From the NCBI GenBank assembly GCA_012511695.1, contig JAAZFO010000147.1, forward strand, positions 1-24,573: a stretch of DNA of 24,573 bases, read 5' to 3'. Below the pieces are notes generated by a model, which was not told the origin of the DNA, made no database searches, and saw nothing but the letters and a program-made list of their open reading frames with translations. This DNA comes from Erysipelotrichia bacterium (lineage in GTDB: Bacteria; Bacillota_I; Bacilli_A; RFN20; CAG-826). The translations under genes and the position numbers were made by a program. Shown one piece after another: positions 7,674 through 14,292 of this stretch; within the stretch, counting starts at the first letter, position 1, and every line of letters begins with the position of its first letter.

Positions 7674-7701
7674 TTGCAATATTTTACTCATGTGATAAAG
7701 T
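7674..7701 (+). promoter_or_regulatory. Extended -10 promoter for the leader / membrane protein / upp / prs unit
   Basis: -35 TTGCAA (7674-7679), 16-base spacer, -10 TAAAGT (7696-7701) with a TGn extension (7693-7695). Predicted start near 7708, giving a leader of about 150 bases before the first gene. It is divergent from apt; the apt promoter itself is not clear (a TATAAA at about 7629-7634 on the minus strand is only a weak candidate). Confidence 0.55.
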
Positions 7702-7707
7702 TTTAGT

Positions 7708-7857
7708 CAAAGAATTATGATGATGCAGAAAGTTGGAATGGTGATAATCCCTGAAAAACGAGAGGGCACAATCGCTGTCTCTAGTCTTTCTATCTCTACT
7801 ATTTGTTGGAGGACCCCTTAATTGTAGGGTCTTTTTTTTGAAGGAAAGGAGAAAGCT
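7708..7857 (+). promoter_or_regulatory. Structured 5' leader, candidate transcription attenuator
   Basis: About 150 bases with no gene. It holds a possible long-range helix (agaaag near 7730 with ctttct near 7785), an internal small hairpin whose loop contains ggtgataa, a second hairpin (ccct/aggg around 7750-7767), a ttgga stretch (7805-7810) and then a terminator. The order loosely recalls a shortened T-box leader (stem I with GGTG loop, TGGA bulge, terminator), but the conserved GGGTGGNACCGCG T-box sequence is absent and so is a PyrR-binding loop. The ligand or trigger is unknown. The leader ends with a strong ribosome site aaaggag (7844-7850). Confidence 0.5.
7810..7840 (+). terminator. 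Intrinsic terminator within the leader
   Basis: Stem aggaccc (7810-7816) with gggtctt (7827-7833, one G-U pair), 10-base loop, followed by seven T. It lies only about 20 bases before the first start codon with no gene upstream on this strand, so it can only act as an attenuator for the genes that follow. Confidence 0.75.
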
Positions 7858-8262
7858 ATGTTGATAGACAACCTTAACGATAACAATAAGAGCAAACCTA
7901 ATGTCGGTAAAATCTTTGTTTTCGCTTTTCAACTAATGTTGCCTGTTCTAGTTATGGCGATTGCGTTAATCTCTCTCTCCTTTTTAATTCCGTCTATTAC
8001 AATGTTGCAAAAAATAGAGTTAACCAGTAGTAAAGATTTGCTTATCGCGCTCGTAATTTTTATTACTAATGACAGCGAGACATTCATGAAAATTCTTTAT
8101 ATAACTAATACCCAAAGCGTAGCTGTGATACCGACTATTCAAATTACTTCTATCGCTTTGGCCTTTGTTTTAGGTATTATAACTATGGTGGTCAGTAACG
8201 CTACAAAAAAGCGAAACAGTCCCGAAATTGAAGATTGTTATAATACTGATTTCGATGAATGA
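7858..8262 (+). CDS. Hypothetical small membrane protein
   Basis: A 134-residue protein not recognised as any family. The N-terminus is polar and Asn/Lys-rich (residues 1-17). Hydrophobic stretches at 20-49 and 91-114 look like membrane segments, with a shorter hydrophobic patch at 60-70. The C-terminus is charged and acidic after a KKR cluster (117-119), suggesting a cytoplasmic tail. The strong aaaggag site at 7844-7850 and the leader and promoter in front support it as real. Its stop overlaps an ATG 18 bases upstream of the upp start, so it is co-transcribed and possibly coupled with upp. It has no resemblance to uracil permeases (far too short). A role in nucleobase uptake or sensing would be a guess. 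Confidence 0.7.
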   Translation: MLIDNLNDNNKSKPNVGKIFVFAFQLMLPVLVMAIALISLSFLIPSITMLQKIELTSSKDLLIALVIFITNDSETFMKILYITNTQSVAVIPTIQITSIALAFVLGIITMVVSNATKKRNSPEIEDCYNTDFDE

Positions 8263-8276
8263 TTGAGGAAGAAATT

Positions 8277-8939
8277 ATGACTGACAAAAATTATCCAAAC
8301 GTGACAATCTTAGACCATCCACTCCTTAAGCACAAAATTACTAAACTCAGAGACAAAACAACTAAAACTAATGAGTTTAAAAATTTAGTTAAGGAAGTAT
8401 CCATTTTGTTAGGGTACGAAGCCTTTAAGCATCTTAAAACTCATTTGGTGGAGATTGAAACCCCACTTGAAGTATCGATGCAACCGATAGTTGATCGTAA
8501 ATCACTATGCTTTGTCCCCATTCTTAGAGCGGGCCTTGGCATGGTCGATGGGTTGCTTGAGCTAGTACCTGGTTGTACTTGCGGACATATCGGCTTGTAC
8601 CGTGACGAAGTCACCAAAGAGCCAGTTGAATACTATTGTAAGTTGCCGAGTGACATCTCCGAAAAAGACGTCTATCTTGTCGATCCAATGTTGGCAACTG
8701 GCGGTTCGGCGATTGATGCGGTTAAAATGCTGAAAAACCATGGCGCTAAAAGAATTACTTTTATTTCCATTATTGCCGCTCCAGAAGGCGTTGAAGCCTT
8801 TTGTAAGGCCTATCCAGATATTCCGCTTATACTCGGCGTATTGGACCGCTGCTTGGATGAAAAGGCTTATATTTGCCCAGGTTTAGGCGACTGTGGTGAT
8901 CGCATTTTTGGCACGACCAAAGGAACTACTAGCGATTAA
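8277..8939 (+). CDS. upp: Uracil phosphoribosyltransferase
   Basis: A 220-residue enzyme producing UMP from uracil and PRPP. Landmarks: DHPLLKHKIT (13-22), PILRAGLGMVDG (81-92), HIGLYRDE (104-111), the PRPP loop VDPMLATGGSA (135-145) and the C-terminal uracil-binding PGLGDCGDRIFGT (201-213). An in-frame ATG at 8259 overlaps the upstream stop, but a gagga ribosome site (8264-8268) lies between the two and is correctly spaced for 8277, where the family N-terminus also begins. The C-terminus is about 8 residues longer than in B. subtilis. It sits between an unknown membrane protein and the PRPP synthase gene, so substrate supply and use are co-expressed. Confidence 0.97.
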   Translation: MTDKNYPNVTILDHPLLKHKITKLRDKTTKTNEFKNLVKEVSILLGYEAFKHLKTHLVEIETPLEVSMQPIVDRKSLCFVPILRAGLGMVDGLLELVPGCTCGHIGLYRDEVTKEPVEYYCKLPSDISEKDVYLVDPMLATGGSAIDAVKMLKNHGAKRITFISIIAAPEGVEAFCKAYPDIPLILGVLDRCLDEKAYICPGLGDCGDRIFGTTKGTTSD

Positions 8940-8998
8940 ATTATTTACCTATCTAAAAATAATTACATTCCTTTCAGTTGAAAGAGGGAAAGAAAGTT

Positions 8999-9928
8999 AT
9001 GATAAACAAAGAACAAGTACTATTATTTTCTTTAACATCTTGTGAAGAGTTGACTAACAAGGTGTGTAAAGAACTCGGTGTGAAAAAGTCGCCTGCAACC
9101 GTTAGGCGGTTTGCAGATAACGAAGTTTTCGCCCGTCCAGAGGCGGATGTCAAAGACAAGGATTGCATCATTATCCAATCAACCTGTGATCCGGTTAATG
9201 ATAAATTGATGGAATTATTAATTTTTGTGGATGCTGTAAAAAGAGCAAAAGCGAAATCGATTACCGCGATCATTCCTTATTTTGGGTATGTGCGTCAAGA
9301 CCGCATTATTGATGTCGGTGACCCAATTTCTGTCAGATTGGTGGCCAACTGCTTAAGAGAAGCAGGGGTCGATCACGTGGTTTCAGTTGATTATCATAGC
9401 GATAACATGGCTTCATTTTTTGAAGGTGTAAAAGCAACCGAGTTATTATCCACCGAGGTATTTGCGAAATATTATCAAAAAAGATTAAAAAAATTAAAAA
9501 TTGCCCTTGAGGATGTCGTGCTTGTTTCTCCTGACGAAGGCGGCTTAAAACGAGCGACGAATTTGTCTAACGCTTTAGGGGGGCTACCAATTGCGACGAT
9601 GGATAAGTTTCGTCCCGAACCAAACAAGGCGATGATTACGAGCATCAAAGGCGCTGTTGTGGCCGATAAGTACTGTTTAATGATTGATGACATCGTTGAT
9701 ACTGGCGGGACTATTATTGCCGCTTCTGGAGAATTGCTTAACAATGATGCTAAAGGCATCTTAATATGTGCAAGCCACGGTATATTTTCCCAAAACGCTT
9801 TAGCAAAACTTTATCGGTGTGGTATTTTGGATATCGCTATTACTGATTCCATTCCGCAAGAAGAAGATGTCGTTTCCATCGTCTCATTAGCGCCAATCAT
9901 TGCTAAATTTATCGATGAAAATTATTAA
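8999..9928 (+). CDS. prs: Ribose-phosphate pyrophosphokinase (PRPP synthase), divergent
   Basis: A 309-residue enzyme forming PRPP from ribose 5-phosphate and ATP, substrate for all the phosphoribosyltransferases nearby. Recognisable parts: RRFADNEVFARPEADV, IPYFGYVRQDR (92-102), DYHSDNMASFF (131-141), VSPDEGGLKRA (176-186), the catalytic flexible-loop Lys/Arg in DKFRP (202-206) and PRPP-binding LMIDDIVDTGGTI (227-239). Unusual substitutions: RQDRI where almost all have RQDRK, DYHSDNMASF where DLHAGQIQGF is usual, and DEGG for DxGG. The ATG at 8999 is chosen over a TTG at 8978 because agaggg lies between them. No promoter is clear in the 59-base gap after upp. A second, standard prs could exist elsewhere in the genome. 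Confidence 0.88.
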   Translation: MINKEQVLLFSLTSCEELTNKVCKELGVKKSPATVRRFADNEVFARPEADVKDKDCIIIQSTCDPVNDKLMELLIFVDAVKRAKAKSITAIIPYFGYVRQDRIIDVGDPISVRLVANCLREAGVDHVVSVDYHSDNMASFFEGVKATELLSTEVFAKYYQKRLKKLKIALEDVVLVSPDEGGLKRATNLSNALGGLPIATMDKFRPEPNKAMITSIKGAVVADKYCLMIDDIVDTGGTIIAASGELLNNDAKGILICASHGIFSQNALAKLYRCGILDIAITDSIPQEEDVVSIVSLAPIIAKFIDENY

Positions 9929-9952
9929 ATTAAATTTAAAAAATATAATTAC

Positions 9953-9977
9953 AGCCCTGAATTTTCAGGGCTTTTTT
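9953..9977 (+). terminator. Intrinsic terminator after prs
   Basis: Perfect 8-bp stem agccctga (9953-9960) with tcagggct (9965-9972), ATTT tetraloop, then a run of T. Textbook rho-independent terminator closing the upp-prs unit. Confidence 0.93.
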
Positions 9978-10083
9978 ATAGTTTTTCATAAAAAAAGGCA
10001 AAAAAATATCAGCCACTTATTAAGTAATAAAGGGGTTTTAGTTTTTATCGTAAACATAGAAGTGTGAAAAAGAAAAAAAGTCA

Positions 10084-10112
10084 TTAACAAGCGGGGACGA
10101 TTGGCTTATACT
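10084..10112 (+). promoter_or_regulatory. SigA-type promoter of the FAD dehydrogenase / CofE-like / DUF1846 operon
   Basis: -35 TTAACA (10084-10089), 17-base spacer, -10 TATACT (10107-10112). Expected start near 10119, leaving a leader of about 40 bases with an aaaggaga ribosome site. Confidence 0.75.
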
Positions 10113-10157
10113 TTAGGAGTGTTTTTCTTGTCGTGTATGACAAAAAAAGGAGACTCT

Positions 10158-11591
10158 ATGAAATACGATATTGTGATTGTTGGAGCTGGCCCTAGTGGCT
10201 ATTTTTGTGCTTATGAATTAGCAAAAAAAGACCCTGCTCTTAAAATTTGTTTGATTGATAAAGGGCTGCCTATTCAAAAAAGACGTTGTCCGATTCTTGA
10301 GCGCAAATTAACTAAATGTCCGACAAACGCAAAAGGTTATCAAGAATGTTACCCCGCTTGCTCCATTACAAATGGTTTTGGGGGCGCTGGTGCTTATTCA
10401 GATGGTAAGTTTAATATCACCACAGAATTTGGTGGCTGGTTACAAGATTATATGAGTGATGCCGAGTTATTAGAGTTAATTCATTATGTTGATGGTATTA
10501 ATTTATCGTACGGCGCCACTCCAAAAATAACCGACCCTTTTACTCCCGAAGTGCGCGAGATTGAAAAAAAAGCGATGTCGGTTGGACTTAAATTATTACA
10601 CAGTAAGGTTCGACATCTTGGCACTGAAGAAAATTTAAAAATTTTAACGAAGATCTATATCGATTTGATAGAAAAAATCGACTGCATGTTTTCCACTGCT
10701 GTTAAAGATATCGTTGTCGAAGAAGGCAAAGTTGTCGGCGTTATAACTGATAAAGACCAAGAAATTGCAGCTGATTACGTTTTATTAGCGGTCGGCAGAG
10801 AAGGAAGTCAGTGGTTGGCGAATACTTTTGATCGCTATAAAGTTGAAATGACTCAAAACCAAGTCGATATAGGCGTCCGTGTTGAATGTCCTAATTTAGT
10901 GATGGAAGAAATTAATCACAATTTATACGAAGGCAAATTTTTATATAAAACTTCTACGAATAGTATGGTCAGAACGTTTTGTTCTAATCCCGGTGGCCAT
11001 GTGGTCATCGAAAACTATCAGGGCGTCGTTAATGTTAACGGCCACTCTTTTAGCAACCCTTCTCTTGCAAGTGACAACACCAACTTTGCGTTACTGGTAA
11101 CTCATCACTTTGAAGAGCCGTTTAAACAACCAAACGAATACGCCGTAAAAGTGTCTTCTATCGCCAATCAATTGACGTGTGGTGGCGTATTAGTCCAAAG
11201 GTATGGTGATTTACTCCAGGGGAGAAGAAGTACAGTAAAACGTATTAAAGAAGGTTTTGTAATTCCCACCTTAAAGGAAGCTGTTCCTGGTGATTTGGCA
11301 TTATGCTTACCACAAAAAACCTTACAATCTATTATTGAAATGATTAAAGTGCTCGACCATATTACACCAGGTATTGCCACTGAGCACACCTTGTTATATG
11401 GGGTCGAAGCTAAATATTATAGTGCCCACCCAGATATTGACAATAATTTGGAAATTAAAAAGATCTCCAACCTTTATGTCGGGGGTGATGGCGCGGGATT
11501 AACTCGCGGCTTAGCACAAGCGGGCGCTTCTGGCGTCTACGTCGCTCGGAAAATTTTGGAAAAAATTAAGTCTGGGAAGAAGGAGGCGTAA
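10158..11591 (+). CDS. FAD-dependent dehydrogenase, COG2509 family
   Basis: A 477-residue flavoprotein of uncharacterised function. The N-terminal Rossmann fold begins MKYDIVIVGAGPSGYF (dinucleotide motif GxGxxG at 9-14), and the C-terminus has the second FAD signature VGGDGAGLTRGLAQAGASG, which retains the flavin. Between them a Cys-rich segment (Cys44, 54, 64, 68) leads into NGFGGAGAYSDGKFN, the hallmark of this COG. The ATG at 10158 has aaaggaga directly upstream; the frame is open from 10101 but has no ribosome site there. First gene of a three-gene operon, 4 bases before the next start. Annotated relatives are just called NAD(P)/FAD-dependent oxidoreductase; the substrate is unknown. The cysteines could bind a metal or iron-sulfur centre, but that is inference. 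Confidence 0.88.
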   Translation: MKYDIVIVGAGPSGYFCAYELAKKDPALKICLIDKGLPIQKRRCPILERKLTKCPTNAKGYQECYPACSITNGFGGAGAYSDGKFNITTEFGGWLQDYMSDAELLELIHYVDGINLSYGATPKITDPFTPEVREIEKKAMSVGLKLLHSKVRHLGTEENLKILTKIYIDLIEKIDCMFSTAVKDIVVEEGKVVGVITDKDQEIAADYVLLAVGREGSQWLANTFDRYKVEMTQNQVDIGVRVECPNLVMEEINHNLYEGKFLYKTSTNSMVRTFCSNPGGHVVIENYQGVVNVNGHSFSNPSLASDNTNFALLVTHHFEEPFKQPNEYAVKVSSIANQLTCGGVLVQRYGDLLQGRRSTVKRIKEGFVIPTLKEAVPGDLALCLPQKTLQSIIEMIKVLDHITPGIATEHTLLYGVEAKYYSAHPDIDNNLEIKKISNLYVGGDGAGLTRGLAQAGASGVYVARKILEKIKSGKKEA

Positions 11592-11595
11592 ATTG

Positions 11596-12786
11596 ATGAG
11601 ATGTGTCGGCGTTACTGCTCGTGGTATTCGGCTTCCGGTTTTAAAAACTGGAGACGACTTGGTCAACAACGTTGTAGACGCTCTGCTAAAAGCTGCGACT
11701 AACGAACCTTTTAACTTCCGTGACCGAGATGTTGTGGCCATTACCGAATCTCTTGTGGCTCGTTGCCAAGGTAATTTTGCGTCAGTCGAAGTAATTGCTG
11801 AAGACGTTAGAGTAAAAACTGGCGGTCAGACTGTCGGCGTCGTTTTTCCGATTCTTTCTCGTAACCGTTTTGGCGTCGTTTTAAAAGGCATCGCTAAAGG
11901 TGTAAAAAAAGTAGTATTGCTCCTCTCTTATCCTCGTGATGAAGTGGGCAACGCTTTGATTAACGAAGAAGACATTTATGAAAAAGGGGTCAACCCGTAT
12001 AGCGATGTCTTTTCTTTAGCGCAATACCGTGAAGTGTTTGGTTTTCGTCTTCACGAATTTACCGGAATAGACTACATCGCTTATTACGTCCAACTCATTC
12101 AAGAAGCTGGCGCTGCTGTTGAAGTGGTGTTTGCCAACCACGCCGATGCGATTTTGCCATATACCGATACCGTTATCGTTTGTGATGTGCATACTCGTCT
12201 GGCCACTAAAAAGTTATTACTTGATAAGGGTGCAAAAAACGTATTCACCCTAGCGGATATCTTAAACGCTCCAATTAATGGTTCTGGTTATAATCCACAA
12301 TACGGCTTATACGGCTCTAATAAAGCAACAGAAAACTCTGTTAAATTGTTTCCACGTGATGGCCAACCACTTATTGAAAATGTGCAAAAGACACTCTTAG
12401 AAAAAACCGGCAAACATTTTGAAGTAATGATTTACGGTGACGGGGCTTTTAAAGATCCTCAGGGAAAAATTTGGGAATTAGCCGACCCCGTGGTCTCGCC
12501 TTTTTTTACTAAAGGCTTAACGGGTACCCCAAACGAACTTAAACTTAAATTTTTAGCGGATAATGCTTACCATAACCTTTCCGGTGAGGAGTTAGCTTCC
12601 GCGATAAAAGAGGAAATTAAAAAGAAAGAAAAAGATTTAGTCGGTAAAGCAGTTAGTGAGGGGACCACCCCTAGACAAATTACTGACTTGCTCGGCTCGT
12701 TGAGCGATTTAACTTCCGGTTCCGGCGATAAAGGAACACCGGTCGTTCTTATACAAGGATATTTTGATACTTATGGCGACGAATAA
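11596..12786 (+). CDS. Coenzyme F420-0:L-glutamate ligase family protein (CofE-like)
   Basis: A 396-residue protein resembling the F420_ligase (PF01996) family by its N-terminal half: VGVTARGIRLPVLKTGDDL, then RDRDVVAITESLVARCQGN (residues 43-61), matching the GDVVVVTSKVVSKAEG region of CofE. The rest does not follow archaeal CofE: a long middle region with conserved-looking HADAILPYTDT and ADILNAPINGSGYNPQYGLYG, and a C-terminal Lys/Glu-rich coil (about 335-350). Start: ATG 11596, with aggagg (11581-11586) nine bases before. The DUF1846 gene starts inside its 3' end (14-base overlap). Nothing else in the window points to F420, so a different glutamylation or amide-ligase reaction is likely. 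The true substrate is not known. Confidence 0.72.
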   Translation: MRCVGVTARGIRLPVLKTGDDLVNNVVDALLKAATNEPFNFRDRDVVAITESLVARCQGNFASVEVIAEDVRVKTGGQTVGVVFPILSRNRFGVVLKGIAKGVKKVVLLLSYPRDEVGNALINEEDIYEKGVNPYSDVFSLAQYREVFGFRLHEFTGIDYIAYYVQLIQEAGAAVEVVFANHADAILPYTDTVIVCDVHTRLATKKLLLDKGAKNVFTLADILNAPINGSGYNPQYGLYGSNKATENSVKLFPRDGQPLIENVQKTLLEKTGKHFEVMIYGDGAFKDPQGKIWELADPVVSPFFTKGLTGTPNELKLKFLADNAYHNLSGEELASAIKEEIKKKEKDLVGKAVSEGTTPRQITDLLGSLSDLTSGSGDKGTPVVLIQGYFDTYGDE

Positions 12787-14287
12787 AATTAAGAATGCTT
12801 TTAACAGTAAAAAATATCTGAAAATTCAAAGTTCAGAAATTTTAAAACGGATTAATTTCTTCGGTGGAAAATTATATCTCGAATTTGGTGGCAAATTATT
12901 TGATGATTTTCATGCCGCTCGTGTTTTGCCAGGCTTCCAGCCCGATTCCAAACTGCACATGCTCTTGACCTTAAAAGACGATGCTGAAATCGTGATGGCG
13001 GTTAATGCAGATGATATTAAAACTAATAAAGTGCGGAATGACTTGGGGATTACTTATGAATCAGAAGTCGAACGTTTGATCGATGCCTATCAAGCCGCGG
13101 GCTTATATGTATCGAGCGTTGTTTTTTGTTTTTATGAAGATGGCCCTGTCCTTAGAACATTTTCGACAAAGTTACGCAAAAATGGCATCAAAGTGTATAA
13201 ACATTACCGGATTGCCGGCTACCCACATAACCTCGTTTCCATCTTTGGCAGTGATGGATTTATCAAAAACGATTATGTGGAAACGACGCGCTCTTTAGTC
13301 GTTGTCACTGCGCCCGGTCCAGGGAGTGGCAAAATGGCGGTTTGCTTATCGCAGTTATATCACGAATATCATAATATTAATAACGGGATTAAATCTGGAT
13401 ATGCAAAGTATGAAACTTTTACAGTGTGGAATTTACCACTTAATCATCCCATTAACTTAGCGTATGAAGCGGCGACTGTCGATTTAGCGGACGTCAAGAT
13501 GATTGACCCGTATCACTTGGAAGCTTATGGTTTATCAGCGACAAATTATAATCGCGACATTGAAACCTTTCCATTGCTAAGAACAATTTTTGAGAAGATT
13601 TATGGCACATCTCCTTATAAATCACCGACGGATATGGGTGTTAATATGGTGGGATTTGCGATCACTAATGATGCCGTGGCTTGCAAAGCGAGCAAAGACG
13701 AAGTCATTCGTCGATATTATCAGGCAAAAAAGAATGTTTATTTAGGTAAATTTGCCGATGATACGATTGTTAAAGAAGAAGCTATTATGACTGCTTTAGG
13801 AGTGACGATTGAGGATCGTCCAGTCATTAAGGCTTGTTTAGATAAGGCGAAAAAAAGCAAAGAACGGGTCGTCGCTATTCAATTGCCTAACGGTAAAATA
13901 ATTACAGGCAAACGCTCAATTTTGTTGAGTGCCTCTGCCGCTGCTTTACTCAATGCGCTTAAAACTTTAGGCAAAATTGATGACAGCCTATACCTCATCT
14001 CCCCTCAAGTAGTTGTGCCGATTTCTGATTTAAAAACCGGACCACTACAAAAAGAAAATCCCCGTATTCGAGCCGAGGAAATCTTACTTGCTTTAGCTAT
14101 TCAAGCAAATAATAACTCTTTATCAGAATTAGCCTTAAAACAATTACCGAAATTAAAAGGTGCCGAAGCACACGGCTCGTGTTTACTTCCTGAAGCAGAT
14201 TTAAGAACGCTGACCGCTTTGGGTGTTAACGTCACCGAAGAACCAGTCGGACATGCGCACCGGCTGTATTTCAAAAATATTAATTAA
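12773..14287 (+). CDS. DUF1846 / UPF0371 family protein
   Basis: A 504-residue protein of conserved unknown function, full length for the family. Diagnostic stretches: KYLKIQSSEILKRI (14-27), KLYLEFGGKLFDDFHAARVL (33-52), GFQPDSKLHML, NADDI...RNDLGITYE (78-96), and VVVTAPGPGSGKMAVCLSQL (176-195), which looks like a P-loop variant (GxxxGK with Lys187). A later segment, PTDMGVNMVGFAI, is also typical. No membrane segments or signal peptide, so cytoplasmic. ATG 12773 is preferred over a TTG at 12764; a distant aagga is the only ribosome site, and the 14-base overlap with the CofE-like gene suggests coupled translation. The reaction is unknown, though the phosphate-loop-like motif hints at nucleotide binding. 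Confidence 0.9.
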   Translation: MATNKIKNAFNSKKYLKIQSSEILKRINFFGGKLYLEFGGKLFDDFHAARVLPGFQPDSKLHMLLTLKDDAEIVMAVNADDIKTNKVRNDLGITYESEVERLIDAYQAAGLYVSSVVFCFYEDGPVLRTFSTKLRKNGIKVYKHYRIAGYPHNLVSIFGSDGFIKNDYVETTRSLVVVTAPGPGSGKMAVCLSQLYHEYHNINNGIKSGYAKYETFTVWNLPLNHPINLAYEAATVDLADVKMIDPYHLEAYGLSATNYNRDIETFPLLRTIFEKIYGTSPYKSPTDMGVNMVGFAITNDAVACKASKDEVIRRYYQAKKNVYLGKFADDTIVKEEAIMTALGVTIEDRPVIKACLDKAKKSKERVVAIQLPNGKIITGKRSILLSASAAALLNALKTLGKIDDSLYLISPQVVVPISDLKTGPLQKENPRIRAEEILLALAIQANNNSLSELALKQLPKLKGAEAHGSCLLPEADLRTLTALGVNVTEEPVGHAHRLYFKNIN

Positions 14288-14292
14288 TAATT

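Noticed and set aside
7556..7680. Imperfect inverted repeat upstream of apt (ccga/tcgg core)
   Set aside because: Only four consecutive pairs and no T run; too weak to call a regulatory hairpin.
7720..7857. T-box riboswitch or PyrR attenuator
   Set aside because: The conserved T-box sequence and the PyrR-binding loop consensus are both absent; kept only as an unclassified leader.
7684..7932. Minus-strand open frame of 82 codons opposite the leader
   Set aside because: Low-complexity His/Ser-rich translation, no ribosome site, overlaps the leader and the membrane protein gene; treated as chance.
8259..8276. ATGA-overlapping start for upp
   Set aside because: No ribosome site upstream, while gagga lies between 8259 and the ATG at 8277.
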